Source: Geosiphon pyriformis (taxonomy: Eukaryota; Glomeromycota; Glomeromycetes; Archaeosporales; Geosiphonaceae). Taken from it: a stretch of DNA of 64,000 bases. The stretch lies in assembly GCA_016748015.1 (NCBI GenBank), contig JAAOMT010000012.1:62001-126000 (forward strand), in the 5' to 3' direction. A program made the position numbers and the translations under genes. The notes under the pieces are model-generated. The model saw nothing but the letters and a program-made list of their open reading frames with translations, had not been told where the DNA came from and searched no databases. Of the stretch, positions 21,401-46,932 are shown in pieces. Position 1 is the stretch's first letter. Each line of letters begins with the position of its first letter.

Positions 21401-23219
21401 TTTTGCAAGCCGTTTCAATTAAAGCTATAGGACAGGTGTTCATGAGAACTCCCTCCCATTCATATAATTTAGGAATCATTGAAATCCAAGCTTCTTTCCA
21501 TGGCCCAGGAACTGATTCACCAACCAAACAGGAATTCAAAAGCACCAAAAGCATATCCAAAACTGATTTGTCACAATGTTTCCACAATTTGTTGGAGATA
21601 CCAGAAAGACCAGCTGCCTTTCCATCAGAAAGATCCTTGACAACAGTCAACAATTCATCTAAATTAATCAAACACATAACATCAAAGAAAGCACTATTAA
21701 ACACATAATCCAGAGGCCGATATTGACAGGCCCAATCCTCAGAAATGTCAGATATCACCTTATGCTTTCTGGTCTATTCCTCCATAATTTCGTCTACCTT
21801 AGATTTAACCAAATCAGGCTTTAAAACCAACTTATCTTCTACAACCAGATGATTCAGGACCACTTTGCAAAAAGGACACTCCAAAACGCTCCTAATAGTG
21901 TGACCCTTGTTCAGCTCAAAACTTTCCATTCTCTTATCAATAGCCTGCTTGATCGAGGACTTCTCAGTGTGCTTGAATTCCAATAATTTGGAAAAGCAGT
22001 ACAATTTTCTTGCTTTGGCCAGCACAGAACAAATAAGATCAAAATTAGAACCTGAAAAAAACAGAGACTTAACCACCGAAGCACCAGAGGAGTCGAGTCT
22101 GTGCCACACCTCCAACAAAGAAGCAAAACCATCACTAGAATCCAAACGCAAAGCCTTAACCAACTTAGAAACCAGCAGCTCCAGTTTGTGAAACCTAGAG
22201 GAAGTCTTGGTAAACACATCATCAAAACTTTTGAACCATTTTTTCTTAAATGTACCACCTACTGAAAAAACCATGACCTTGTGAACAATGTCCCACATAG
22301 CGTCTATATCTGAAAATTTCACTGCCACACCAAAAGCATCCGAGAACATAGAAACATTAGCAGCTGAAGCATCTTTGAACTCCAACCACCTAGTTTCATT
22401 GGCACTTTTGATGTCAAACTTCCAACAATCTCTATTTGCTTGTGTGCAAAGAGAATTCAAGCACATATTCAAAAGTCCACCCAAACCCAAAGACACTGAA
22501 ACAGCTTGATGGTCCATGTCAAAATGCTCACTGACATTTAAAACCCCACGATCCGCTATCGCATTGACCAGATTCGGAGAGACAAACACGTAATCAATTG
22601 TTTTTTTAACACCCCTAGAATTTTCCCAAGTGGGCATTTTTGCAGCCGGGCTACCGACTAAAAAATTGACCAGACCCAAATCAAAGCATTTTTTAAAACT
22701 CACACTCTTATGAGAACCGTCTTCATTAAAATCACCCCCGAGAATGACGAAAGAAGATTCATTAACAGCTCTCACAATAAGAAAGTTGATCTCATCAGTC
22801 TGAGAAAACCATACCACCAAAGAAGCACCAGCGTAAAGCCCCAGAATTAATACTGAGAGCTTATTCTTGAAAAGTAATTTAACAGACAAAAGCTGGCCAG
22901 GCACTTCAGAAACCTTGCACATATGTCTTGCCAAAGAAGAGTCCATGACAACCATCACACCAGCACCCAGATATCCAAAATCCAAACCAGAGGTAAACAC
23001 CTAAACACCATCAAATCTGTTGATGATCCAGGGACAAACCTTATCCTTCAACTTCGTCTCAGTAAAAATAGAAACCAAATTGCCCATGTCTTTGTGCCAA
23101 CAAACTATATTGTCCTGCTTTGTAGGATTGTTCATTCCCCTAATATTGCATGTGGCAATTTTCCAAATATAACTGGTCATTGAAATGAGAAGAGGACCAG
23201 AGGACCCAAACCAGCACAT
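18492..23219 (-). pseudogene. LINE ORF2: endonuclease, RT, RNase H
   Basis: One frame, about 1,575 codons, interrupted by a few stops. The endonuclease (23,219-22,480) has A-T-C-N-I-R-G-M-N, T-E-T-K-L, L-G-G-D-F-N-E, D-Y-V-F-V-S-P and D-H-Q-A-V-S-V. The RT (about 21,750-20,350) has GKAAGLSGISNKLWK and DMYKAYDSVGWEHL; its catalytic site is A-F-I-D-D where A-D-D is usual. RNase H (19,820-19,330) has Y-T-D-G-S-L, M-E-L-Q-A, S-D-S-Q-A-A and G-H-S-D-I-P-G-N-E-C-A-D. A C-terminal C-x(n)-H-V-F-S-C-S-H block resembles the zf-RVT finger. Stops at 21,773 (Trp context), 19,446 (Trp in copy 1) and about 19,250 (Trp in copy 1) fit TGG-to-TAG or TGA change. Confidence 0.92.
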
Positions 23220-25070
23220 ATTTGCTTTAACTTCGCCAAAATCGAGCCAATAGAGGCATCGAGGGCAACCAACTTTGACTCTAAAATGCCAACTTTAGAA
23301 GTTAGCACCTTGGAACTGCTCAGACCCAATTGAGAATTGTTATTGTCAGAAGAAAGAGAAATAGGCTGAATTAAAGGAACATCTAACACCATGTTGAAAC
23401 CTAAATTAGAGTTAGCAACCATAAGAGAATTAGAGATGGATGGGTGAGAAGTACCCACAGAAGGAATTACACTAAAAGGAGAAGCCGAAGGCACCAAACT
23501 GAGATTGTCAAGATGAAAAAGAATGTTTGAAATTCAATCAGATAAGAGCTCCACAGAGCGTTCTAGACGTGCCAAATGTGTACCCAAGGGGGAATCGACC
23601 ATAGAAAAAGGGGGAGGGGTACCACCAGAACTTGAAGCACCAAAGGGCAAAGAACCAGAACCATAAGAGGCTGAAGTGACTGAGACTACTTGGGCCCAGA
23701 ATTTGCCTCCAAAAGCAACAGGACGAGAGATCGGAACCTTCTTTTTAACATATAATCTGGCCAACTATAGATGAGTATCCAAGTTAGCAGGCTTTTTAAA
23801 TAACTTGGGTGACTGAGAAGCTGACGCAACCCCAGCATCACATTCCAAGGCAGAATGACCAAACTTTCCACACCATTTACAGCAAACTAAATCCAATCTA
23901 GCCTATGAGAGTTTCATACCACCAAAGATTGGCTCCGTGCGAAAAGCTAATTCCATAGCTTTATCAGATTCAAAACAGACTACAGCACAGCGAGTTCTAT
24001 TGCCAGTCTCCAATGAACAATTGATGACACAAGTTTTCCCACCGGCCCCTTTCAAAAGAGTTCCAAGATTATGAGCTGTCATTCCCACTGGCAATGTGAA
24101 CAGAAGCGCCCTGAATTGATCCCTAAAAGCCCATGTCTCATGATCTCCCACAGCCTTGGCCACATGCATAGAATCCTTCTCAATTAGGAATGACCATTTT
24201 GATGCTAACAGATTAGCCTGGCTAGATTCGGCAAACTCCACCACAGTCTTCTGCCACAGCCCAATTAACTGAACTTTGATAGACACAATCTGACCATACT
24301 TAGATACTGCAGTGACAATCATCTCTTTTGGCATGTTCATGAGAATCTCTTTTATTACCACAGCCCAATCTGAATACACTCTTTGTCTTTTGAGATTAGT
24401 GTTTATGATGATCCTATTTTCTTCAGCCAATGATGCAGCTTTTTTCATGTTTTCTTCTGATGTGAATGTAGATCTGATGATTCCTTTAAATTTTGAGGGG
24501 GTAGTGGCCCCCCCAAAACCATTGATTTTTGAGAAAATTTTTCTTATGAGCTAAGTCTTTGCTGTCACTGATTTGCCTTCTACATTTGATATATTGATAT
24601 CCAAAGCAAATGATTTCTTAACTGCTATTTCAACTTGAGTCTTAATAATTTTAGGGTCTAACCAAATCCTGTTCAGAGAGATACCAAGAAGAGAAGGGAG
24701 AAAACCACCATCATTATCGTCCATGTTATAATCCAAAGAACCAAGAGGGGAACCGCAGTCCAAATTATTCTTAACTCTCTTTGCCTTAGAAGTCGTTGCA
24801 GCCAAGCCGAGAAGAGAACCATCACCACCACCAGCCAATATGTCACCAGCAACACTGTTACCAGAATCACTTTCTATATTCAAGTATTGACTTTCTTTAG
24901 GACGAGGTTTGGCCAAAGCAGCTTCTTTCTTATCACTAGACTAATTTATATAGCGAAGGAAAACCCTTTTCTTTTGAGAGAAAGGGCCATCAGTAGAACC
25001 AGAAAAAGCACCAACAGGAGCTTTCTTATCTAACATACCACCACTGGGAGCAGCTTCCAGGTCCACAATA
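23177..25070 (-). pseudogene. LINE ORF1: zinc-knuckle nucleic-acid-binding protein
   Basis: Open pieces 24,551-24,916, 23,903-24,448, 23,534-23,764 and 23,177-23,497 share a frame, and readable text extends up to about 25,070. The middle part looks like an RNA-binding Gag-like domain (I-V-S-I-K-V-Q-L-I-G-L-W and T-R-C-A-V-V-C-F-E-S). It is followed by one CCHC knuckle near 23,850-23,890: C-K-W-C-G-K-F-G-H-S-A-L-E-C. The C-terminal part is Ser/Pro-rich with a leucine-rich coiled-coil-like end. It would bind element RNA. Stops disable this copy. Confidence 0.85.
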
Positions 25071-25110
25071 AATGAATTATTTATAAAAGAAATAGTGAAA
25101 TATAGCAAGT

Positions 25111-25196
25111 AGAAAAAACAAAAAACAAAGAAACTACTTTCAAAAATGTGCTCTTTGGGGAATTTGGGATATAGGAGAGAAAGAAGTTTTATTGTC

Positions 25197-25229
<33 letters not shown>

Positions 25230-25779
25230 TTATTTATTGATTTTGTAATTATATAAATAATAATAATATTTTTTTAATAATATAAAATATTTTAATATTT
25301 TTAATTATTTTTACACTTTTTTTTAATTATTATTAATATTTTTGGTATTTTTGTTGGTATTTTTGAAATTTTTAGTGTTATATTATTTTATTATTTTTAA
25401 TATATAATTGGTTAATTTATATTATATGTCAATTATTAATTTTTATTTTTATTTTTTTTATAAAAATATTCAATATCAAATTTTCTTTATTTTTTTTTAA
25501 AATCAGTCTATATATTATTAAACTGCTTAATATCAACTAAAATATTACTCAAGTAACTTTTTTTGCAGATTTTTTCTTAATTATAATACTGTTAATAGTA
25601 GCTGTCAAGTCCAATATAAAAGAATTAATGTTTTGTAAAATGTTGAAAAAAATAAAGCAAATTAATTACATGTAAATACATGATAGGATTTATACATTGT
25701 TATTAAATGAGTCATCTTGAATTTGTACTATCTTATTAGCTCAAAAATAAGCGAAAGGTAAACAAACATTATTATTAGC
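25111..25779. other. AT-rich intergenic region upstream of SMG1
   Basis: Holds a (TTA)n tract at 25,198-25,229 and long A/T-only stretches to about 25,600. The last 150 bp are less extreme and should include the SMG1 promoter and 5' UTR; no clear TATA box can be singled out. No gene seen. Confidence 0.6.
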
Positions 25780-38726
<12,947 letters not shown>

Positions 38727-38929
38727 ATATTTAAACCACACCATTATTGTCCTCTTTTTTTCATGTCTCTGAAAAACTCCTCGGATTTGATCTTGTTTCG
38801 GACATGAATTAGCTTTTATAAATTTGCTCGCTTATTCAAAGTCACGATACTGGGATTACTGGACATGTGCCTCATACAGATCAATAAATGTAGACCATTG
38901 TACAAAAATCTTTGTGCACATCAACCGAG

Positions 38930-39439
38930 ATGTTGAATAACATAGTTACCACTTTCGGCAGATTGCCACGAGCCCATCCCACTACACCCTTACTTATAGG
39001 AATCGCAGCCACAATTCTAACTTTAAGCTCTATTTTCATCCCTTCAATCTTTACACGTCGTCAAAAATCATGTTCAAAATCCGAAGAAAATGACCGCTAT
39101 CAAAATAAGGTAAACATTGAAATCGAAACCCAGAGTGACTGGACAATTGAATTGGCGGCCAAAACCGAGGTTTATGTTCAAGCTGCTCACGAGTTAAAGG
39201 CCAAGGCCCAGTTGTTGCAAGAAGTGGCAAAAAGTGGGTTTCGAAGGCTTTGTGAGCATCGAGAACGGTCGGAAAGGGAAAACCTGGAAGCATGGCAAAC
39301 AATATACCGAGAAAGGCGATTAATCTTTCAGGAACGTGCTGGGTATTTACAGGAACAAATTCGTTTGCTTGAGGAGAACCAGCAGTTGGAAGAAGAATAT
39401 AATGCTTTAATCAAACTCCAAAGGGATTTTTGGCCTTAA
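38930..39439 (+). CDS. Small membrane-anchored coiled-coil protein, unknown
   Basis: Single exon, 169 residues from the first true ATG (38,930), 203 bp after the SMG1 stop on the same strand. A hydrophobic segment (about residues 21-41, L-L-I-G-I-A-A-T-I-L-T-L) is followed by T-R-R-Q-K, suggesting one membrane anchor. Residues about 70-165 are Glu/Arg/Gln-rich and strongly coiled-coil-like (E-Q-I-R-L-L-E-E-N-Q-Q-L-E-E-E-Y). Codon composition is balanced and unlike the AT-rich DNA that follows, supporting a real gene. I recognise no family. It might be an organelle outer-membrane or mitochondrial inner-membrane protein; that is a guess from topology. Confidence 0.65.
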   Translation: MLNNIVTTFGRLPRAHPTTPLLIGIAATILTLSSIFIPSIFTRRQKSCSKSEENDRYQNKVNIEIETQSDWTIELAAKTEVYVQAAHELKAKAQLLQEVAKSGFRRLCEHRERSERENLEAWQTIYRERRLIFQERAGYLQEQIRLLEENQQLEEEYNALIKLQRDFWP

Positions 39440-41130
39440 TAAAGGGAAATTGAGGATTTCTGACAAAGGATTATTTCGATCTGTGAAAAACACTTGCCAT
39501 TCCTAAATCGAAGGAATTTATTATGTCTTGAACATTTTTATTTCATTTATAGAAATTACATGTTTTACTTGTATATGTATTTCTAAACCCTGTTTTTGCA
39601 CTGTTACGTTTGTATTTTTTGGTATAAAAAATTAAAATTATACTCTAATACTTTTTTGAGTGCTATTTACTTATGCATTTTTTTTTTGCAATTATCAACA
39701 TCAATCATATAATTTGAAATACAATAAATAAAATTAAATGTTGTCATTTATTGTTTAATTTATATATAGTAAAAACTTTTATAGTTTAAGTTTATAAATA
39801 ACAATAAAAATTTTTCAGATTTATTTTTTAAAACTATTTGTGTTGTTAAATTTATAATAAAATAGTTAATTTTATACTATTAAAATCTTTGTATAATTAT
39901 TTTGCAGTAAAAATCAACTTTTTTACAAAAATTTTTCTTAATAATATGTAATTATTTTACTATAAAAATCAACTTTTTTACAAAAAATTTTGATTATAGA
40001 CTACTTAATAATATAAAAAAAATTCAAATAAAAAAATATAATTTAAACATTAAAAATTATATTATTCTATTTTAAAAAATTATTTATAATATTATAAATG
40101 CTTTAATAATATAGAAAAATAAAAAAAAATGTTTTTATTAAAAAAAACATTTTCAGTTTAAGTTTAAAATAATTAAATTATTATTAAAATTAATTAAAAA
40201 TTAGTTTTAAAATATTAATTATAATAAAAGTTTGCTTTTTAAAATAAAATTTTTATTTTTGATAATTTATATTTGCTAATTTTATAAATTAATTTAAAAC
40301 TTAATATATTTTTTTATATAATTAATTATTATTATAAGATTGTTTTCTTAATATATTTAATATTAATAGTTTTAATTAAAATTATGATCAGTTTTTTATA
40401 AGTTTTTTAATTTTGGTTGTATAATATTAATAATATTATAATAAAAATTTTTTTAAAATCTTTATTGTATTATATATAATATATTTTTTTTAAAAAACTA
40501 ATTTAAATTTATTTATTGCTATTAAAACGTTTTTTTAAATTAAAAACATAAAAATATTAATAATTTTTAACATTTTTCTTAAATAAAACAATAAAATTTT
40601 TTATTAATTAATAATAATATGAATGATTTTAATCAAAGATTATTTTTTCAAAAAATTCAGTTAATAAATATTATAATTAGATAATTTTTTATATTATTTA
40701 TGATTTTTAATAAATTTTGAATTATAATATTATCTTATTTTTAAATATTAATTGTTAACTTAATTAATAATTTAATTATTAAAACTAAATTATAAATATT
40801 TATTTTGGCTTTGCAATATGTGTTAATTTATTAGAATATTTTTATTGTATTAAATAATTAAGCTGTTTTAAACATATACAAATTGAATTTTAAAAGCAAA
40901 AAATCTGATTTTTATAACAAATATTAAATTAAAAAATGTTAAATAATTAATTTAGTTAAAAAAAAAACTTAATATATAATAATTTAAAAATAATATTATA
41001 AATCTCTTAATTTATAAAACTGTAAATTCTAATTGTATTTTGCCAATTAAAATTGGTAATAAATGTTTTATATTTAATAATATAATTATTTTTGATAATA
41101 CTAAATTTTGCTAATTGGAAATTAAGCTGT
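39440..41130. other. AT-only intergenic desert
   Basis: After the end of the small gene the sequence is nearly all A and T until about 41,130. No gene can be read. Its left half contains a recognisable but strongly mutated LTR (39,740 onward). The remainder is likely also transposon-derived but too decayed to name. Confidence 0.7.
39740..40720 (+). mobile_element. Extremely decayed solo LTR of the gypsy family
   Basis: Aligns by eye with the LTR at 5,511-6,476, in the same orientation. The clearest part, 39,841-40,020, follows 5,640-5,830: for instance ref GTAGTTACTTTGCTGTGAAA against GTAATTATTTTACTATAAAA here, then TCAACTC against TCAACTT. A second match at 40,140-40,210 follows 5,895-5,960. 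Nearly every difference is C-to-T or G-to-A. The right end is extrapolated from the usual LTR length. Confidence 0.65.
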
Positions 41131-41900
41131 GCTATAAAGTATATTGATCCAAATTTGACTGAAAATATAAATGGTTTTGGTTTGGCATTCTAATAATTAC
41201 ATCTAATCTGGTCGTTTTTTCTGAATTTACTAGTCAAAGCTTTTTACAAAAAATTGCCAAAAATGATTGTACAATTCCAAATATCTTAGTGTCTTTTGTA
41301 TTTAATGTGAAAAAAAAGAGAATTCAAATCACGTCTTTTTGTGTAAGAAGTTTCTAATTGTGTAAGGTTTTGGGAGAGTTCTTTTGAAGGATTCAAATAT
41401 ATTGCAATTTTTGGTTGGGGCAGGTGATAATGATGATGTTTACATGGCCATTGCTAGGAGCTTGGTTTTTAAGGTTTGGACTAAGAAACCTACTTCTATA
41501 ATGAAGAACACTAAAGTGGCATTGTCCAGCCATAGAAATTGGGTTTGGTTGCCAAATTCTAAATTGAGGGCTGAGTATGAGAAAAAGGGATTAATCATTG
41601 ATGAGGGTTTCGTGATTGTAGATCTCTAGTTTGAACGTTAAAAAAAGACTTGTTTAGTATTGGTTTGAAAAGGGGTCGATTGATGTGTTTTGGTTTCGCG
41701 AAGGGAAATCGTTTGATTTCTGATCTGTTTTTTGAGGCTTTGAAGTCTGCCCAAGGCTGTTCGTGCAGGTTTTTCTGTTTTGTTTGTTTAGTGTAGTCTT
41801 GATCAGCTCGGGTAGCTGGTCACATGTAGCAAGTGCTTGAGCTGCGCCTAATTTAGAGTATTCCTTGTTTCATAGTTAACTGTATGATATTTGGGAAATC
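41130..41900 (+). pseudogene. LINE C-terminal fragment and 3' UTR, diverged
   Basis: The open piece 41,384-41,629 has the C-terminal text A-R-S-L-V-F-K-V-W and E-Y-E-K-K-G-L-I, matching in order Y-K-S-L-V-F-N-N-W and F-M-E-K-H-G-L-I of the LINE at 18,492-19,229. The 3' UTR at 41,790-41,860 (TAGCTGGTCACATGTAGCAA) matches those of both other LINEs. It belongs to a diverged subfamily, 5'-truncated. The open piece begins at a non-ATG codon and is not a gene. Confidence 0.75.
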
Positions 41901-42326
41901 GTAAAAACAAGTTAAAGGAGATATTTATTTCGCGATTTTAAACCTAATAAACATTTTATTGATAGGCATTATTAAGCAAATCTCTTCATTGGTCACCTAA
42001 TGGTAATAGAACTAAAATATGAGAGAAAATAATCAGTTCTATTCTTAATTTTATGTGCCTATAACCATTAATTTAAAAAGAATAATTTCACTTTTCTCTT
42101 ATCCATTTAGATCATCCATTTGGTAATATAGAATAGATGCCTAGTTTTTTTCAGTCTAACAACAAAAATGAATCTATTAAGTTACATTATTAATTGTGTT
42201 TTTTCTATAATAAAGATTGAAGGTTTTTAAATTGCAGATCCTCGGTTAGAAATAGTTCATCTCCTACGTTAAGAAATCTCGCGGTTAGCAGTGCAAACCT
42301 ATAAAATTAAAGGCAGTTTTAGATTC
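41901..42326. other. Intergenic region, 3' side of importin-5
   Basis: Ordinary AT-rich sequence with no readable gene; should contain the 3' UTR and polyadenylation signals of the minus-strand importin gene. Confidence 0.5.
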
Positions 42327-45300
42327 TCAGTTCCTTACTTGTAATGTTTTTAGTTTATGGGGATCAATAGAATTCCATAATGTCGTCTTTAATTCATTAG
42401 ATAAGCTTCCAAAGATAACTTTGAGTGCATTCACCATTCTTGTAGCGAGATCTTCTGATAAGATTCCAGCCGATAGAACATCAGTGAAAACAGTAAAAAT
42501 TCGGGGGATATTTTCATGATTGTTTCCAAATATGCCAGGGTGTTGTCTAGGATAAATAAAAAGATGGCTTTTAGTTGAAACATCAAAATGCAATCTACCT
42601 TTAAATAACTCACGCTTCTAATAAATCCAGAAGATAGGAATATGAAAGAGGTGCTTCTTCCTCATCGTTGAGAATAGGGAGGGCAGCAAACCAGGAGGGT
42701 ATTACTGAATTGACGTCGAATTTACTGCTGTTAAACTTGAGTATTTTTGTAACGGCTGACGTGGCATTCTCAGTGGCATATATGTTTTCTTCGGTCCGTG
42801 AGTCACTTGCATTAATAATTTGAAAGAGAGGATTTAAAGAAACTATTGAAATGCAAATGATTCAATATTAATAGTTCAAAACGCATGATTCAAAGGAATA
42901 ATAATAGGCGTCAAGGAATTTAAGAATCATACCTGCTGAGGCCTCTGCATAATTTTCCCCGCCAAATTGAGCACAAACACCTATACCATATGCCGCCGCT
43001 TGCCTTACATCGGGAGCTTGGAGGGTAGAATACTAATTTAGTCTATATATACAATTAACTTAATAGCCCTTAAAAAGAAAAGAAAAGAAAAAACTAGAAA
43101 CCTGGGTCTAACAACAAAGCAATCATTTTTTCTAAGAAATGACCTTGATAATTCCAGGATGCTGGACCGGTGAATTCGACCACATCATCAATAAAACATA
43201 AAGCCCATTGTCTAGTTGCAGGATTGGAATCGGCTAAAAAACTCGTAACAATGGGAAGCAACTTTTCAAAGGAGGGCAAATAAGCTGATCTATGTGTTTT
43301 TAAGATAACATGTAAGGCTTTTGAAAGCTCGCTGAGAACACCTTCTTCGGTCGCTTCTTCTTCTAAGATAATATCTTCATCTTCGGCATCATAATCACCA
43401 CTTTGCCGTGCTTCTTCGCGTTGTTTCAGTCTTTCAAAAAAGTCTTTCAACTGAGATTCCGTAGCTTTAGTAAAGCTTTCAAGTTCAATAGGGGTCAAAC
43501 TGTTTTCACCGGCGGTCTCTAAGGATTCGTAAAACGTGACATACCATTGCCATAAAAAGGTGGGATCAGTTTCTGTTGCAATTATTTCAATGACCTTCTC
43601 CGCAATTCGATGCCACATATTAAGAAGATATTCCCGGGAAGCTCCGCCCTTCTTGACCGAGTTAAGGAGATGTGGAATTGATGCAGCAGCAGCATGTCGC
43701 ACACCATCATGGAAATAAAATTTGAGGAGGGGCAAAACGATATCCAGAACGTTTTCAACGTAAGGCTGGAAAGCGGGACCAAGCTCTCGAGCATAACAGA
43801 TGAGCATTTCAACAGCGGTACATTTTTCTTCTAACACGGTCGTTTTGATGCCAATTTGCTTTAAGGGAAGGTAATTTAGTTTTCCATATAAAGACACAAT
43901 AGAAATAATGTTTGAATACGTTATTGTACCTGTCCCGCAACCCCAATAAATTCCCATCCGTCATCTGCTGAATATTTGGACTCGATATCTTCATCGGCTA
44001 AATAAATTAAAAGTGTTCAGTAAGGTGCACGAAGCCGAATATTGTGATTATATTTGCAGCTTACGATCCAATACAGCAAAGTCAGGTTTTAATTGAGCAG
44101 ATTGTAAAAGAGGAGGCATAACGATCGGCAGATAAGGAACGAAATCAGCTTCAAGGACTTTGCAGACCCTAGCCCAGCATGCAATTAGATAGGAAATTTG
44201 AGGGTCGTCAGGTTCGCTCACAGTTTCTGAAAATTTTCGTCAAAATAATTAAAGACTGGAATGCAATAAACCTAGATTCACTATTTGCATCACTCACGTT
44301 GGGTCTGGGCGAGCAATTCAATGAACTCATTTGCATTGGTTGCGAAGGTTTCCTTCCCAACTGCCAATGCTAAATCGTGTAGAAGATCTCAATGTCTGAT
44401 CCCAAATATGTGTCAAAGTGCAAGTGATTGAGATCCTTGCCAAGTGTGGGTCTTACCGATAAGGCTAGCACATTCCATTGCTTTGCCGCGTAATAAACGA
44501 TATTCTTTCTGATGAGCATTTCTCAACACGTTTATCAACAGAGGCATTATAGCACTGTAATACTAAATAGATATGTTGGTAGTTGGTTTCGAGCCGCATT
44601 TGTCCAACAACACAAAAGCACCCTCTCACTTTAACGAATCGATCTTCAGCACTGTCTGCGACCGTAGCGATCGTCGTAATGGCTTGTTCTTGGACATAGG
44701 TTCTCCCTGAATTCAAAAGAACGAGAAGTCTTTCAAATATTGTATCTAAATATGGCTCCAGTATAGATTTGTCAGCTGCTTCACAAAAATTTACTAGAGC
44801 GGCGGCCGCGTGCGCTTGAACCCTAGCAACCAATATATAGTGATTATGTTATTCAGGACGTTATAAATGATGTAAATCATAATCAAACCATAATCAATTA
44901 CCTTGGCTCTGGTGCGGCCATAACAGGAATCAGATGCGTTAGCACCAGTTGGTGGAATTTCTTTTGTAAAGTGTCCTGAAAATCTGTTGACATTTGACCA
45001 ATTGCATTGCAGGCAGCGTATCGCACACGAGGATGGGGATCTCGTAGGTAAGGTGATACGAGCCTTTAACAAATATTTTGAGGAAATATTTAACATTCAA
45101 TGTTAAAAAACGGTAGATGATGTGCCTGATAATACTTTACTCAATGATTTTTCCCAATTCATCTTTCATTATTTTAATGCAACCTTCCCCAATAGCAGAG
45201 ATTGCCATCAAAGCCGCATGACGTTGCACCCATCTCTCGGAGCCTAACATGGTAGGAATATATTGGAAAGTGATGGGAAGCACTGCCTTTCCCCCTATAG

Positions 45301-46932
45301 TTCCAAGTGACCATAATTTTGACAATCGTGGGAATCAGAGAATATTCTGCAATAATCAAGGATTGGTATGATTAAATCTAAAAAATCGGGCGAACTACCT
45401 AAATGTCGCGCCAATCTGTCCATCGCATGCTCTCCAATGACATAATTTTCATCATTGTCATCATCCTCAAGCTAAAAGACAATACATTTTAAACTTTGAT
45501 CAAAGTAAAAAAATCTTGCGATCCTAAGGAAACTTACGTCATCAGTAGTATACCAATCTTCGAAATCTTCAAGCTCCGTCATCATTTCTAATGCAATCGG
45601 AATTACTTGAGCGCAAAAATCAGGAGTTTTGCGCATCATAGAAGGTGAGGCTTCAGATAATGTTAGCAAAAGTTCAAGTGCTGTCTGTCGAGTGCCGTCT
45701 TCTAAAGATTTATCCTTCATAAGATTAACCGCGAAAGGGAGAACATTGATAAGCACCGGCTTAAATACTCTAGGCAGATTTTCGCCTAATTCGATGAAGA
45801 CCATAATTCCATCAACCAGCCCGTCTTCATCACGTTGAGCCACAAGGGGAGAAAGCACCTTTGGTTATAGATTTCATAGATAAAATGAGCTCAACAAAAG
45901 GAAATGGAGTATCTGTTTACAAATAACATTTTATAGCAATATTTTCTAATTACATGAACTAAAAATTTTCCAATTTAATATTAATGTACCTCAAGCATCT
46001 GTGGCATTAATTCGGCAAATGAAATACAGCTTTGCTTATCTGCTTCAAGCATAAACGCAACGGCAGCCTTTAATGCTGCCATACGACCCTGAATAAAAAA
46101 TACTCAAGATTGAACGGGCTCATGATTTCAATAAAATTTCCAAGTTTGATAAAATACAAACATACAGCCGGACTATGAATATCTTGCAAGTTTGCTGAAA
46201 AAATTTGCTTCAAAATATCAGTGGGTTGATCGGTTATAAGATTTGGCACCGCTGAAAAAATCCTGAACGCTGCTTCTCGGTGTTCAGCAGATGGAGATTC
46301 GCTAGCTTCAAATAGGGCGGGAAGTAATTCAGTCCATTTTTCTAACAGATTAAAAATTTTAAATTTAAATATTAAAGAGTATTGCGATTCGAGTCAAATT
46401 AAAATATCAATGAATTACTCACGCCCTTTCAAAAATGAATTTTTGGCCACCTCAGAGACCGCATCACAGACTTTATGACGAACCGTATTTTCTTGTTCGA
46501 CAGATAAAGAGATCAGCAAATCATTCTTGATGGCCTGTCGGCTTGTTTCTTGCAAAAGATCCCATATTGTTAATTCTTCCCCCTTCGAAGCCTGACTTTG
46601 TGCTTTGAAAGCAATCCTCCGAATCAAAACGAAAGAAAAGGAACGCCCCTGTAACCAAGATCACATCAAAATGAACTGTCCATTTTCATCTTTCATATCA
46701 AAACTTTGGTGAAATTAACTTTTTTTTGCCTCACATGTGTAGCTTCATGGTTTCTTCCGAGCTGTGCAAGCCCAACTAACAATAAATCCGGTCTTTGGGC
46801 AATCCACTGCTCATTAAGCTGCTGTTCTGCGGCGGATCGTAAACTGTTATCATTAGAAGCCAAATTTGATAGAACTTGGTTTAGCTGCAAGATTGTGTCA
46901 GGAGGAATGTGAGCGGAAGGTATAGTTGTCAT
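42327..46932 (-). CDS. IPO5: Importin-5 / karyopherin beta-3 (Kap121/Pse1 type)
   Basis: A Ran-dependent nuclear import receptor of about 1,100 residues built of HEAT repeats; it carries ribosomal proteins and histones into the nucleus. ATG at 46,932 (M-T-T-I-P-S-A-H), TGA at 42,327. Many short introns. Recognisable blocks in order: Q-L-N-E-Q-W (exon 1), [12 protein letters not shown], the acidic [20 protein letters not shown] with F-E-D-W before it, [15 protein letters not shown] (45,137-45,325), [12 protein letters not shown] (44,800), [14 protein letters not shown] (43,700), an acidic linker, and [13 protein letters not shown] (43,170). These closely follow animal IPO5. The last exon ends K-L-K-T-L-Q-V-R-N. 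No break seen. Confidence 0.93.

Larger units (their letters stand above)
18378..25110 (-). mobile_element. LINE copy 2 (non-LTR retrotransposon), near full length
   Basis: Minus-strand non-LTR element of about 6.7 kb with two overlapping frames. ORF1 is a zinc-knuckle protein. ORF2 has apurinic-type endonuclease, RT, RNase H and a C-terminal zinc-binding-like block. All open pieces of ORF1 share one frame and all pieces of ORF2 share another; the two overlap by 43 bp (23,177-23,219). Breaks are stops only. The 3' UTR matches copy 1. This domain order fits the Tad/I group of LINEs, with Tad being the usual fungal clade; the clade is inferred. Confidence 0.9.
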
